DNA of 64,000 nucleotides from Gammaproteobacteria bacterium (GCA_013288135.1 JABDCL010000001.1:124001-188000); one strand, 5' to 3'; counted from the stretch's first letter, positions 18,120 to 27,927 are shown. Numbers and translations are program-made. Notes: generated from the letters alone by a model not told the origin.

Positions 18120-19190
18120 ATGTCTGAAAAAGATAAAACCAAAAAATTAAAATTAATTGGGCAAACTTTATTTATTTTAATTTTTTTAACTTTAAATATT
18201 ATTTCATCTCCCCTCCTGTCAGAACAACTGGTAACTCCCAAAATTGGAGTCCAAACAATCACTTTCTTTGACAAATCAAGAGAGCGTCCCATTATTACAG
18301 AAATAATGTACCCAGCAAATAATGAAGTTAAAACCTATTTGCCTCGAGATGTTTGGAAAAGAGAACCCGAAGCTCGTAACGCCCCACTTAGCACAGGTAA
18401 CACAAATAAAAAGAAATACCCACTTATCCTTTTATCACATGGCTATCGCGGTTCTCGATTAGAGAGCACTTGGTTATCTTATGCTTTAGTAAAACAAGGG
18501 TTTATTGTGGCATCTGTTGATCACTATGGAGAAACTTGGTCCCGCTCAATACCCAAAATAACCCTTATGCCTTGGGAACGCCCTCAAGATATTTCTTTTG
18601 TGATCCGTGAAATTTTAAAGAGTGATTTTTTCAAAGACAAAATTGATAAAGAAAAAATTGGTTTCGCAGGATTTTCCATGGGTGGTTTAACTGGAATTTG
18701 GCTTGCAGGTGGACAAGCTAATTTGTATAAAAAACCTCAAGTAACAAATCCTATGATGGTTGAACCCAATTTTAGTGACAATCAAAATTTGATAGATAGT
18801 ATCGATTTTACTTTAGCCACTCAATCTTATTATGATCCCATAATTAAAGCAGTTTTTCTGATGTCTCCCGCTTTTGGTTTTGCTTTTGACAAAGCTGGTT
18901 TAGAATCCATTAAAACTCCAACGTATATCGTAAGTGGTGAAAATGATGAAATGGTTCCAAACAAAGAAAATGCAGAATATTTTGCGCAATCAATCCCCAA
19001 GGCTACCCTTTCATTACTGCCTGGCAAAGTTGGACATTATGTCTTTTTGAATGAATCAACAGAGTTGGGTAAAAAAAATCTTCCGCTTCATCTTATTCAA
19101 GATGACCCCTCGATCAATCGATATAAAATCCATCAGCAAGTTGCAGGGGAAGCAATTAAGTTTTTTAATAAAAATTTTCAAAGAAACTAG
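18120..19190 (+). CDS. Exported alpha/beta hydrolase (PAF-acetylhydrolase/dienelactone hydrolase-like)
   Basis: A 356-residue serine hydrolase. A hydrophobic N-terminal segment (about 12-33) acts as signal or anchor. The fold features are LILLSHGYRGSRLEST (oxyanion turn, about 102-117), the nucleophile elbow GFAGFSMGG with Ser186, the acid in VSGENDEMVP (about 270-280), and the histidine in GKVGHYVFL. The opening KIGVQTITFFDKSRERP is typical of bacterial proteins annotated as platelet-activating-factor acetylhydrolase-like. It would cleave an ester or lactone in the periplasm; the substrate is unknown. AAGGA precedes the ATG. It is divergent from padR and so may share its control. Confidence 0.82.
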   Translation: MSEKDKTKKLKLIGQTLFILIFLTLNIISSPLLSEQLVTPKIGVQTITFFDKSRERPIITEIMYPANNEVKTYLPRDVWKREPEARNAPLSTGNTNKKKYPLILLSHGYRGSRLESTWLSYALVKQGFIVASVDHYGETWSRSIPKITLMPWERPQDISFVIREILKSDFFKDKIDKEKIGFAGFSMGGLTGIWLAGGQANLYKKPQVTNPMMVEPNFSDNQNLIDSIDFTLATQSYYDPIIKAVFLMSPAFGFAFDKAGLESIKTPTYIVSGENDEMVPNKENAEYFAQSIPKATLSLLPGKVGHYVFLNESTELGKKNLPLHLIQDDPSINRYKIHQQVAGEAIKFFNKNFQRN

Positions 19191-19200
19191 AACAAGGTAA

Positions 19201-19228
19201 TGTAGGAGCGGACCTCTGTTGTCCGCCC
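19201..19228. repeat. GC-rich hairpin family TGTAGGGGCGGACC, copy 1
   Basis: TGTAGGAGCGGACCTCTGTT followed by GTCCGCCC forms a six-bp stem GCGGAC/GTCCGC. The same core occurs at 33665-33694 (inverted) and 40981-41008. It lies between the convergent hydrolase and C1q-like genes and may help end their transcripts. Confidence 0.65.
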
Positions 19229-19243
19229 AAAACCAAAATATTA

Positions 19244-19816
19244 TTAAATTTTAAAAATCGTGAAAATAATACTCGGAATTGCGGGTTCATTCTTACCACC
19301 TGGGGTTGCAATTAAACCAAGTCCTTGAGAAGAGTCACTGACAGAAAAAGCTGATCCCACCCTATCTCCTGCATTAAGACGTAAAACCCCTTGTGTCACT
19401 AATACAATCGTTTTGTTGCTGATGGTAATACTACCCCTGGTACTTGAGTTTGCAACAGGTTTTTCATTTCCAGTTAACCATAAGTCCACAAAACCACCCA
19501 GCAGAAGTTGTCTTTCATTAGTCGTTCCTATTTGCCCTGCTGCCATAACAAAATAAGCGCCAGGTTCTTTTATAATCACTTGGTCTTTTGCATCGTTCAT
19601 TTCTAAACTTTGTATGTCATCTATTCTTTCTATTTTTACAGAATACACTCCTGTACTTTCCGGAATTTGATTTGTAAGACTCGATAATTGAGCAAAAATA
19701 GGATTAGCACTTTGTGCCGAAACAGGAGAACATAAAAAACTTGTTAATACAGTGAATACAAAAACTTTCCAAGAAAATAACTGCTTATTGGTTATTTTTT
19801 TGATGGTTGGTTCCAT
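19244..19816 (-). CDS. Secreted C1q-like beta-sandwich protein
   Basis: A 190-residue protein with a signal peptide (hydrophobic core VFVFTVLTSFLC, cleavage likely after PVSAQS-type residues near 35). The mature part has the pattern of a C1q/TNF-like jelly roll: GVYSVKIERI, GAYFVMAAGQIGT, FVDLWLTGNEKPVANSSTR, TIVLVTQGVLRLNAGDRVG and a terminal strand PAIPSIIFTIFKI. Such domains form trimers and bind proteins or sugars; bacterial examples occur in surface and spore filaments. It has no collagen stalk. It stands alone between the hydrolase and the repeat-protein gene. The fold assignment is from pattern, not a search. Confidence 0.55.
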   Translation of the reverse strand: MEPTIKKITNKQLFSWKVFVFTVLTSFLCSPVSAQSANPIFAQLSSLTNQIPESTGVYSVKIERIDDIQSLEMNDAKDQVIIKEPGAYFVMAAGQIGTTNERQLLLGGFVDLWLTGNEKPVANSSTRGSITISNKTIVLVTQGVLRLNAGDRVGSAFSVSDSSQGLGLIATPGGKNEPAIPSIIFTIFKI

Positions 19817-20148
19817 GGTGCACTCCCTAGCAATATAGTTTTGAAAAAACTCTTTCTAATACAAGAAGTTTTTATAACTAATATTAATACTATAGCTTGA
19901 GTTCTGAGTTTGCAAGAAAATTGCTTATATGTATATCCTCCTTTTTATAAAGTTGTCTAGGTCCTTTCAACCTTGAAGTGCAATTACACCTTCTTTAATA
20001 ATGTGAGTTATCGATAATCATGAAAGCTTTTTGACTTAAACTAATTCACATTATTCGATTCTATGGGTTGACATATCTTACTTAAACTGTTTATCATGTT
20101 AGCTTATAAACTAAATAATTTTCAACACCTTCATATAGGAGCATAATT
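19817..20148. other. 332-bp divergent intergenic region with inverted repeat
   Basis: No gene is visible. It separates two divergent genes, the C1q-like gene and the repeat-protein gene. It contains a perfect ten-base inverted repeat, AATAATGTGA (19997-20006) and TCACATTATT (20046-20055), and the promoter below. Confidence 0.5.
20068..20097 (+). promoter_or_regulatory. Sigma-70-like promoter of the 508-residue repeat protein
   Basis: TTGACA at 20068-20073, an 18-base spacer, and TATCAT at 20092-20097, giving a start about 45 bases before the ATG. The ten-base inverted repeat just upstream (19997-20006 and 20046-20055) could be a regulator site. Confidence 0.5.
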
Positions 20149-21675
20149 ATGGCAGCAGTAGTAACAACTTTAGAATCTTCAGGAAGCACCGAATCACCAG
20201 ATACAATCAAAATGGCAGAAGCCAAAGCTCGAGCTGAAGCTGAAGCTAAGGCCGAAATGCAACAAAAAATAGCAGATGCAGAGGCCAAAGCAAAGGCTGA
20301 ATACTTAAAAGAGCATGAAGCCGAAATGCAACGAAGAATAGCAGAAGCAAAAGACAGAGCTCGAAATCAGGTTGAAGCCGAATTACAACGAAATATAGCA
20401 GAAGCAGAGGCCAAAGCTCGGGCAGACGCTGAAGCTAAAATACGGTCAGACTTAGCCCTGCAACTTGAAAGCGATCCTGAATTTCGAGAAAAAGTTAAGA
20501 AACGCTTAAGGGATGATTCATCGGAATGGGAATTTAGAAGCAGGGTCGAAAAGAACGTTCGGCTAGATTTAGAGAAGGAATTTAGAAACGATACCACATT
20601 TCGAGAAAAATTTAAGGAACGTTTAAGGGAAGATTCTTCGGAGTGGAAATTTAGAAGCAGGGTCGAAGAGAGCATTCGGCTAGATTTAGAGAATGAATTT
20701 AGAAACGATACCGCATTTCGAGAAAAATTTAAGAAACGTTTAAGGGAAGATGCTTCGGAGTGGAAATTTAGAAACAGGGTCGAAGAGAGCATTCGGCTAG
20801 ATTTAGAGAATGAATTTAGAAACGATACCGCATTTCGAAAACAAGTTATGCAACGCTTTTTACATGATTATAGTTTTACTGCCCCAATCGAACGAAAAAT
20901 TCGAACAGAATTAGAAGGCACACTTCTAGAAGAATTTCTAAAAGATACCAACTTCAAAGAAAAAGTCCGACAAAAAATAATAGCTGAGGGTATAATTGCA
21001 CGCCGTGCCGAAATGAGGCTTCGGCCAGCATTAGAAGCGGAAATTCAAAAAAAATATGAAGAGAGTCCTGAATTCAAAAAAGAAATCCTGAAAGCAGTGA
21101 AAGACGCTTTAATCCAAGAAATCTCAGTACGACTCGTAATGGAAGAAGAAAGGGGACCTGAAGTTTACGACGATCACAAAGCCAACGGTGATGATGACCA
21201 TCTCAAAGGTGAGGGTGACGATAACCATCTCGAAGGTGAGGGTGATGATAACCATCTCGAAGGTGAGGGTAATGATAACCATCTCGAAGGTGAGGGTAAT
21301 GATAACCATCTCGAAGGTGAGGGTGATGATAACCATCCCGAAGGTGAGGGTGACGCGCCTGAACATAATGATGACGAACACGATAAAGAAGTGGATCCTG
21401 AGATTATCCTCGTGCTCCCGTCAAATCGATTCTCAGAAGAAGAGGATGCCACTAGCACCTTCCAAAACCTTCATGACTCATTTGTAAGCATTGCTGCTCC
21501 TTCTGCTTCAAGTAATTCACCCCCACCTGCAGCAATAATACTGTCGATTCCCACGAGAATAGTTGCTGGTGGAACAGCATCACCTACAGCTACTGCTGCA
21601 CCTACAGTTACATCTGTCACAGGTGGTGCTGTATCCGAAGAATCAAAAAGAGTACTTGAAACAACAAAACCTTAA
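20149..21675 (+). CDS. 508-residue coiled-coil protein with two kinds of tandem repeats
   Basis: I do not recognise a family. Residues 20-105 are an Ala/Glu/Lys-rich coiled coil (AEAKARAEAEAKAEMQQKIA). Residues 112-228 are three 39-residue units, each like FREKFKKRLREDASEWKFRN followed by RVEESIRLDLENEFRNDTA, with a decayed fourth unit to about 268. Residues 351-404 are six nine-residue units of the type HLEGEGDDN, very acidic and histidine-bearing. The C-terminal 80 residues are Ser/Thr/Ala/Pro-rich. There is no signal peptide or membrane segment. AGGAG lies seven bases before the ATG. The architecture resembles host-interaction proteins of intracellular bacteria; that is inference only. Confidence 0.75.
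   Translation: MAAVVTTLESSGSTESPDTIKMAEAKARAEAEAKAEMQQKIADAEAKAKAEYLKEHEAEMQRRIAEAKDRARNQVEAELQRNIAEAEAKARADAEAKIRSDLALQLESDPEFREKVKKRLRDDSSEWEFRSRVEKNVRLDLEKEFRNDTTFREKFKERLREDSSEWKFRSRVEESIRLDLENEFRNDTAFREKFKKRLREDASEWKFRNRVEESIRLDLENEFRNDTAFRKQVMQRFLHDYSFTAPIERKIRTELEGTLLEEFLKDTNFKEKVRQKIIAEGIIARRAEMRLRPALEAEIQKKYEESPEFKKEILKAVKDALIQEISVRLVMEEERGPEVYDDHKANGDDDHLKGEGDDNHLEGEGDDNHLEGEGNDNHLEGEGNDNHLEGEGDDNHPEGEGDAPEHNDDEHDKEVDPEIILVLPSNRFSEEEDATSTFQNLHDSFVSIAAPSASSNSPPPAAIILSIPTRIVAGGTASPTATAAPTVTSVTGGAVSEESKRVLETTKP
20482..20832 (+). repeat. Three tandem 117-bp units inside the repeat-protein gene
   Basis: Three in-frame units of 39 codons; units two and three are nearly identical at the DNA level, and unit one has diverged more. 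The repeat lies wholly in the coding sequence and keeps the frame, so copy number can change without breaking the gene. Confidence 0.85.
21199..21360 (+). repeat. Six tandem 27-bp units encoding HLEGEGDDN
   Basis: Units of the form CATCTCGAAGGTGAGGGTGA plus TGATAAC, five well conserved and the sixth partial. The unit is a multiple of three, so expansions keep the frame. A likely slippage hot spot. Confidence 0.9.
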
Positions 21676-22089
21676 TTACTGGTTTTGAATTTGGCCATGG
21701 ATGGCAACACGTAGGGGCCGGTCTCTCGACCGGCCCAACTCGGCGGTTCTGTGTCGGCTCGTCTTTGTACCGGCCGAGCTCGGCCAGTCCCGATAACCAA
21801 CCCATTCCATAACAAAAAAAAATTAGATTAAGAATTTTTCGGTGGATCCCCTGCCTTGCCTGAACCTATCGCAATATGAATATCTTGAGGAGAGGTATGC
21901 ACCAATGTACCTAAATTTTTCTTAAAAAGTTCACCACCTTAATTTTTAAGGATCTAACAACATTTCCCTAGTTTGAATTATTACCCTTTAATAATTAGTG
22001 CCGCTCTTATATCATACCTTAAGTACCTTATGACTCGAAGTTAGCTGTTTGGATATACTGATTGTTTGTTTATTAAGGAATATTACAAC
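21676..22089. other. 414-bp gap with GC-rich hairpins
   Basis: No gene is visible. The left part carries a perfect nine-bp hairpin GGGCCGGTC-TCTC-GACCGGCCC (21715-21736) and a 14-base perfect palindrome GGCCGAGCTCGGCC (21772-21785). These are much more GC-rich than the surroundings and probably end the repeat-protein transcript. The right part is AT-rich and presumably holds the promoter of the RGS-like gene. Confidence 0.5.
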
Positions 22090-23007
22090 ATGTCTACTAC
22101 AGAAGATGCAGCACTACGAAAAGTCCGCAGTAGCAAAAGATTATCTGGTAATCCCTCTGCCCCTCCAATAACAATAACTTTTGATCAAATAAGAACTCAA
22201 CCCCGATTATTCGCCTTGCTTAAAGAACAGTGTGCGAGAGAATATTCAGATGAAAACCTAGCCTTTGTAACAGAACTAAAAAAATTATTAGATGACCATG
22301 ATAAAGAGATCCCAAATAGAGAAAAAAAAATAAGCGCTGAAGTAACACAAAAATTTCAAAGACTTTTTAAGGCGTTCCACGATAACCATATTAAGGAACC
22401 TGAAGATAAAAGTATCTTAAGAGTTACCCTCGCACCAATAATAACATCAGCTCTCGACAAAGAATTGGCAGCATATAATGCTACTGGTACAGGATTTACT
22501 CGTGAGACCTTTAGCGATGCATTAGCTGATGCGAAAAAAATATTGAACGGGAATGCTGTATCTAGATTGCCAAGTTCAGAACGCTATCAAATAATCGTAG
22601 CAGAGGAAACAATATTAGAAGAAATTAGTGAACAAATTACCCAATACGAACCTCCCAAATCAACAGGTTGTTGTTCTCGTAAAACATTAAATATTAACAA
22701 TAACCTACGCGTCTTGCTCGAACAGCTAGAGGAAAGAAAAAAAAGAGAGATTGATATTCAAGAAACCGTTAAACAACTTGAAGCAAGGCTAAGAACTCAT
22801 CGAACGTTAATTGGAGACAATGAGGATATAACAAGAAGCAACGATGAGATGACAAAAATCCTACATCAAGCCCTGAGTAAACTTCGACCTGACCCGGCGA
22901 CCTTATCGCCCACAGTTACAGCACTCATTGACCCCACAATGCTTGTTTTACCAACTGCCAGTAGCACCAGCACAACTGTTCCTCGTCCACTACCAAGACC
23001 CATCTAA
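22090..23007 (+). CDS. RGS-domain-like protein with C-terminal coiled coil
   Basis: A 305-residue protein. Residues about 30-170 fit the eukaryotic RGS (regulator of G-protein signalling) pattern. FALLKEQCAREYSDENLAFV at 41-60 matches the helix region that in RGS4 reads SEYSEENIDFW. The second half has FSDALADAKKILNGN, then SRLPSSERYQII at 158-169, matching the FDEAQ..I..LM..SYRRFL.S..Y block. A coiled coil follows (about 200-260), then a Ser/Thr/Pro-rich end. No signal peptide. I chose ATG 22090, eleven bases after AAGGAA. If real, it would bind or imitate a regulator of host G-alpha proteins. The assignment is by pattern and is not certain. Confidence 0.62.
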   Translation: MSTTEDAALRKVRSSKRLSGNPSAPPITITFDQIRTQPRLFALLKEQCAREYSDENLAFVTELKKLLDDHDKEIPNREKKISAEVTQKFQRLFKAFHDNHIKEPEDKSILRVTLAPIITSALDKELAAYNATGTGFTRETFSDALADAKKILNGNAVSRLPSSERYQIIVAEETILEEISEQITQYEPPKSTGCCSRKTLNINNNLRVLLEQLEERKKREIDIQETVKQLEARLRTHRTLIGDNEDITRSNDEMTKILHQALSKLRPDPATLSPTVTALIDPTMLVLPTASSTSTTVPRPLPRPI

Positions 23008-23017
23008 ATCTAACTCA

Positions 23018-23521
23018 TTATATTCTTGATGCAAAAGACTGTCTAAAAAGCATCAAAAAAAGCAAGAATACACCGACACTAATGGCAGAATCCGCAATAT
23101 TAAAGGCTGGCCATGACCACTCTTGGTAGTACCATAAAATAAAATCAATCACATAACCATGCAATAGCCGATCAATCAAATTGCCAATAGCGCCACCTAA
23201 TATCAGCGATAAAGCAAGCCCTTCTATCTTATCTTTTTTATTTAATTGGGATAACCAAATAATAATGGTAAAACTAATAACAATTGCTAAGCCCGCCAAA
23301 AACCATCGTTGCCATCCTCCACCCTCATCAAATAAACTAAATGCAGCACCGGTATTATGTCTTAAGGTAAGATCAAACCCCGGAAAAATTTTGAAAGATT
23401 CTCCCAGAAAAAAATATTGTGTGCTTAACCATTTTGTCGCTTGATCAACAATGATAACAAGCACTGAAATACTGAACCAGAAAAGCTTCAGTTTATTAAT
23501 TTTATCAGATTTACTATGCAT
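23018..23521 (-). CDS. lspA: Lipoprotein signal peptidase (signal peptidase II)
   Basis: A 167-residue inner-membrane aspartyl protease that removes signal peptides of lipoproteins after lipidation. Four membrane segments are visible. The catalytic aspartates lie in [10 protein letters not shown] (about 120-129) and [11 protein letters not shown] (about 140-150), and VVDQATKW-type sequence ([11 protein letters not shown]) is near 23-33. It overlaps the end of ileS by eight bases, the usual ileS-lspA coupling. Several lipoproteins in this window would be its substrates. Confidence 0.96.
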   Translation of the reverse strand: MHSKSDKINKLKLFWFSISVLVIIVDQATKWLSTQYFFLGESFKIFPGFDLTLRHNTGAAFSLFDEGGGWQRWFLAGLAIVISFTIIIWLSQLNKKDKIEGLALSLILGGAIGNLIDRLLHGYVIDFILWYYQEWSWPAFNIADSAISVGVFLLFLMLFRQSFASRI

Positions 23522-26345
23522 AAACTCTCACTTCCCCTTCTCCCGCCACATTCAAAACACAACGCCCACAAATACCTGGATACTGATTGTTTTTATTGAC
23601 ATCTTCACGTCTATGCCAACACCGTTCACATTTTGCATATTCAGAATTTTTAACAAGTATCCATAAGCCATCGATTGAGGTTCCTTTAGCATCCTGAGGC
23701 TTCTGATTGTCTGGATAAATTTTTGCCTGTGACGTAATAAGCACAAATCTTAATTCATCTTTCAGTTTCGCTAATAATTCATAATATTCTGGATTGCAAT
23801 AAAGACTGACTTCTGCTTCTAAACCAGACCCAATTAAACCTGTTGCCCTCGTTTCTTCTAAGGCTTTATTGACACTTTCACGAATGAGTAATACTTTTTC
23901 CCAAAATGCCTGATCCAGCTCTCCCGTATGTTTAAGTTGATCTAAATCCAAATACCACTCTGTTAAAAAAACAGACTCTTCCCGTTTCCCTGGGATATTC
24001 TGCCAAATTTCTTCCGCGGTAAAACTTAATATCGGCGCCATCCAGCGAACCAAACATTCAATTAAATGATAGAGGGCTGTTTGAGCTGAACGACGAGGCA
24101 AACCCTCTTTTTTACCCGTATATTGTCTATCTTTGATAATATCGAGATAAAAACTACCGAGATCAATCGCACAAAAATTGTGAATTTTTTGATAGATACT
24201 GTGAAACTGATACTCTTGATAGGCTTCTAAGATTTCCACTTGTAAATTTCGAGCACGTTCCACAACCCAAGTATCCAAAACTAATAAATCATTTAAAGGA
24301 ACCAAATCTTCCAAAGGATCAAAACCATGTAAATTGGCTAGCAGAAATCGTGCGGTATTGCGAATACGACGATAAGTATCAGACATGCGTCTTAAAATCT
24401 CATCTGAAACCACCATCTCAGCACGATAATCTGTTGCTGCTACCCATAAGCGTAAAATATCTGCACCCAATGAATTAATGACTTTATCAGGTGCAATCAC
24501 ATTTCCCAAGGATTTGGACATCTTATGCCCATGCGCATCCACCGTAAATCCATGCGTTAGAACTTGCTTATAAGGCGCAAGATTATGCATTGCAACAGAA
24601 GTTAACAATGAAGAATGAAACCATCCTCGATGTTGATCGGAGCCTTCTAAATACAAATCGGCTGGAAAAGCAAGCTCCGATCGCCTTTCTAATACACAGG
24701 CATGATAAACCCCTGAATCAAACCAAACATCCAAAGTATCGGGAGATTTTTCATAAAATTCTGTGTCATTACCTAAAAGCTCTTTAGGATCTAAATCATA
24801 CCAAGCATCGACACCGACTTTTTCTATCTTCTTAGCAACCTCTTCCATTAATTCTAATGCTCTAGGATGAAGCTCTCCTGTGTCTTTATGCACAAACAAA
24901 CTCATTGGGACACCCCAAGTGCGTTGTCGCGATATACACCAATCAGGTCTCTCGGCAATTAATCCATGGATCCGTGCCTGCCCCCAATTAGGTACCCACT
25001 GAACCTTGGCAATGGCTTCCAAAGATTGCTCGCGAAGCCCATTTTGGTCCATTCCAATAAACCATTGCTGCGTTGCTCTAAAAATCAAAGGCGTTTTATG
25101 TCGCCAACAATGAGGATAACTGTGTTGAACATTTTCAAAATGTAATAAATGTCCTTTTTCTTTCAACACTGCAATGACTTTATCATTGGCTTTAAAGACA
25201 TGTTCTCCTGCAAAAAGGGGTGTGCCTGCAACATAACACCCATTGGCCCCAACAGGATTATCTAAAGGCAAATGATATTTTAAACCCAAGTGATAATCAT
25301 CTATTCCATGCACCGGAGCAGTATGAACACACCCTGTTCCCGTATCAATGGTGACATGTTCACCTAACACAATAGGTACAGTTCGTTCATTATAAAAAGG
25401 ATGTTGAATCAACAATCCTTCTAATGTATGCCCTAAAGATTCTGCAACTTTTTGAAATTTTTGATCTACAGAACCCTGCATCCGCTCTGCAACAGCATCC
25501 AGCAAATCAGAAGCCAAAATCAAATATTTATCCTGTATTTTAACTAAGGCATATCTTAAATCTGGATGCACGGCAACGGCTTGATTGGCTGGCAAGGTCC
25601 AAGGTGTGGTTGTCCAAATAACCACACAAATAGAAGCGGCTTCTTTTACATTAACATTAAAAATTTTCTCTAAATTTTTAATATTCTCTCCCACCACTGG
25701 GAAACACACATCAATCGCGGGAGACGTCTTATCACTATACTCCACTTCCGCTTCTGCTAAGGCAGAACCACATTCTATACACCAATGAACCGGTTTATAC
25801 CCTTTATGCAAATGACCTTTATCCGCAATTTTTGCCAAAGCTCGGATGGTATCTGCTTCGTAAGTATAATCCATCGTCATATAAGGATTGTTCCAATCCC
25901 CTAATACCCCAAGACGAATAAATCCTGATCGCTGAGCATCAACTTGCTTTAAAGCATACTCCCGACACTTTTGACGAAATGTTTTAGCATCTACTTTAAC
26001 GCCAGGTTTGCCAACTTGTTTTTCAACGTTAAGCTCAATGGGTAAACCATGACAATCCCAACCTGGAATAAAGGGCGCCCTGTATCCACTTAAAATTTTA
26101 GACTTGATAACCAAGTCTTTTAAAATTTTATTTACTGCATGTCCCAAATGAATATCGCCATTCGCATAAGGCGGGCCATCCGGTAAAATAAACTTCGGTT
26201 TTCTTTGTCCTTTTTCTTGGATTTTTTGATATAACTGAATATTATCCCAACGCTTTAAAATATCTGGCTCACGTTGCGATAAATTTGCTTTCATAGGAAA
26301 TGCCGTATTCGGCAAATTTAAAGTGTCTTTGTAGTTTTCACTCAT
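23514..26345 (-). CDS. ileS: Isoleucyl-tRNA synthetase
   Basis: A 943-residue class I synthetase, the same size as E. coli IleRS (938). HIGH motif in [19 protein letters not shown] near 59-77, the editing domain with [18 protein letters not shown] in [16 protein letters not shown] near 610-625, and the C-terminal zinc motif [11 protein letters not shown] with CGRCV. It is the bacterial type, not the eukaryote-like form that gives mupirocin resistance. It is followed by lspA; the ribF gene that usually precedes ileS is not here, and murJ lies upstream instead. Confidence 0.98.
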   Translation of the reverse strand: MSENYKDTLNLPNTAFPMKANLSQREPDILKRWDNIQLYQKIQEKGQRKPKFILPDGPPYANGDIHLGHAVNKILKDLVIKSKILSGYRAPFIPGWDCHGLPIELNVEKQVGKPGVKVDAKTFRQKCREYALKQVDAQRSGFIRLGVLGDWNNPYMTMDYTYEADTIRALAKIADKGHLHKGYKPVHWCIECGSALAEAEVEYSDKTSPAIDVCFPVVGENIKNLEKIFNVNVKEAASICVVIWTTTPWTLPANQAVAVHPDLRYALVKIQDKYLILASDLLDAVAERMQGSVDQKFQKVAESLGHTLEGLLIQHPFYNERTVPIVLGEHVTIDTGTGCVHTAPVHGIDDYHLGLKYHLPLDNPVGANGCYVAGTPLFAGEHVFKANDKVIAVLKEKGHLLHFENVQHSYPHCWRHKTPLIFRATQQWFIGMDQNGLREQSLEAIAKVQWVPNWGQARIHGLIAERPDWCISRQRTWGVPMSLFVHKDTGELHPRALELMEEVAKKIEKVGVDAWYDLDPKELLGNDTEFYEKSPDTLDVWFDSGVYHACVLERRSELAFPADLYLEGSDQHRGWFHSSLLTSVAMHNLAPYKQVLTHGFTVDAHGHKMSKSLGNVIAPDKVINSLGADILRLWVAATDYRAEMVVSDEILRRMSDTYRRIRNTARFLLANLHGFDPLEDLVPLNDLLVLDTWVVERARNLQVEILEAYQEYQFHSIYQKIHNFCAIDLGSFYLDIIKDRQYTGKKEGLPRRSAQTALYHLIECLVRWMAPILSFTAEEIWQNIPGKREESVFLTEWYLDLDQLKHTGELDQAFWEKVLLIRESVNKALEETRATGLIGSGLEAEVSLYCNPEYYELLAKLKDELRFVLITSQAKIYPDNQKPQDAKGTSIDGLWILVKNSEYAKCERCWHRREDVNKNNQYPGICGRCVLNVAGEGEVRVYA

Positions 26346-26385
26346 TTTTCATCCATTCCAAATATCTACGAACATATCAACATAT

Positions 26386-27927
26386 TTAAAGATCGCTTGC
26401 CTTTACCAGCACATGATGCAAACGCAACCCAGAAGCAAAAAGGGTTACAATATACGCCAAACCACTGGTCACAATCAACATGGCAAGCATCATCACACGC
26501 TTACCCACTCCCCAGCTAAACCAAGCTTCCAAATCTGGACAAAAATAAGTAATGACTGCTGCCATTACACCACACGCCAAGCCTAATCTTAAAAATAATA
26601 AGCCCCATCCCGGTTGGATCTGATAAATTTTTCGACGTAATAATCCAAATCCTAAAAGACCCGCATTTCCTAAAGCAGCAAGCGAAGTTGCTAAGGCTAA
26701 CCCTGCATGTGCTAAAGGCATAATTAATAAGACACTCAATACTATATTGGTGACCACCGTTATTATCGCAAATCGAACGGGCGTTTTAATATCTTGTTTT
26801 GCATAATAAGCAGAAGCCAATATTTTTACCAACATAAAGCCTAAGATCCCTACACCATACGCCATCAACGCCTGTTGACTCATCATAACATCACGATCGG
26901 TAAATCGTCCCGATTGAAATAAAGTTGTTAATAACGGCCCCGCCAACAAAATCAAACCCAATGACGCGGGTAACCCAACTAATAGTACCCAGCGGATCCC
27001 CCAATCTAAAGTTGCTGAAAACCCATTTTTCTCTTCTTTGGTGTGTTGATGAGATAATTTAGGTAAAACAACCGTTGCTAAAGCTACCCCAAATCCCCCC
27101 AGCGGAAATTCCATCAACCGTTCAGCATAAAAAAGCCAAGAAACACTCCCTACAGGCAAAAATGAGGCAAAGACAGAACCTAACATCAAATTCAATTGAT
27201 TAACCGAGACACCTAATAACGCTGGAGTCATCAAGGTTAAAATTCGACGTACGCCTGGATCGCTCCAAGCAAATTCTGGCAAAGGCATTAAATGGATCTT
27301 TCTTAAAAATGGAAATTGAAAAAATAACTGTACCATGCCCCCTAACAATATGCCCCATGCCATCGCTGTGACCGGTTCCGAAAGTAAAGGAGACAAAAAC
27401 AGTGCTGCTAAGATCATCATGATATTTAAAAACACCGGCGTAAATGCCGGTACCGCAAACCGCCCATAGGTATTTAAAATACCCCCTGCAAATGCAGTCA
27501 ACGAAATCAGTAATAGGTAAGGAAACGTAATTTGCAGCATGCCTGAAGCTAGATTCAATCTGGCTTCATCAAACCCAGGTGCAAATATAAATACCAATAA
27601 ATGCGCAATGACAATTCCTACAACAGTCACCCCGATTAACACCGTTGCCAATGTCCCCGCGACTCGATTAACAAATTGCTGTACTTCAGAATGTGTTTTT
27701 TGTGTTTTATATTCCGCTAAAATAGGCACAAAAGCTTGAGAAAAAGCACCCTCAGCAAATAAACGCCGCATAAAGTTTGGAATTTTAGAAGCAACAATAA
27801 AGGCATCATACCCTAAGCTGGCACCAAAAAAATGGGCAGCAACCATATCTCGTATAAATCCCAATATACGAGAAATAAGGGTCATCCCACCAACTGTCGT
27901 AGTCGATTTTAAAAGCTGTATACTCAT
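26386..27927 (-). CDS. murJ: Lipid II flippase MurJ
   Basis: A 513-residue MATE/MOP-type membrane protein that moves lipid II to the periplasmic face. About 14 membrane segments. Family signatures are TLISRILGFIRDMVAAHFFG (about 14-33) and RRLFAEGAFSQAFVPIL (about 53-69), with the functional arginines present. I begin at ATG 27927. An in-frame TTG 12 codons upstream lies inside the palindromic repeat and adds a proline/serine-rich stretch unlike the family. It is upstream of ileS on the same strand with a 40-base gap. Confidence 0.95.
   Translation of the reverse strand: MSIQLLKSTTTVGGMTLISRILGFIRDMVAAHFFGASLGYDAFIVASKIPNFMRRLFAEGAFSQAFVPILAEYKTQKTHSEVQQFVNRVAGTLATVLIGVTVVGIVIAHLLVFIFAPGFDEARLNLASGMLQITFPYLLLISLTAFAGGILNTYGRFAVPAFTPVFLNIMMILAALFLSPLLSEPVTAMAWGILLGGMVQLFFQFPFLRKIHLMPLPEFAWSDPGVRRILTLMTPALLGVSVNQLNLMLGSVFASFLPVGSVSWLFYAERLMEFPLGGFGVALATVVLPKLSHQHTKEEKNGFSATLDWGIRWVLLVGLPASLGLILLAGPLLTTLFQSGRFTDRDVMMSQQALMAYGVGILGFMLVKILASAYYAKQDIKTPVRFAIITVVTNIVLSVLLIMPLAHAGLALATSLAALGNAGLLGFGLLRRKIYQIQPGWGLLFLRLGLACGVMAAVITYFCPDLEAWFSWGVGKRVMMLAMLIVTSGLAYIVTLFASGLRLHHVLVKASDL

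Noticed and set aside
21199-21360. Regular 27-bp repeats looked at first like a CRISPR array.
   Set aside because: The units are tandem without spacers, keep one reading frame and encode a clear peptide repeat. No cas gene is present.
21124-21487. Long open frames on both strands across the 27-bp repeats.
   Set aside because: They follow from a repeat unit divisible by three that lacks stop codons in other frames. They have no ribosome sites and no plausible protein sequence.
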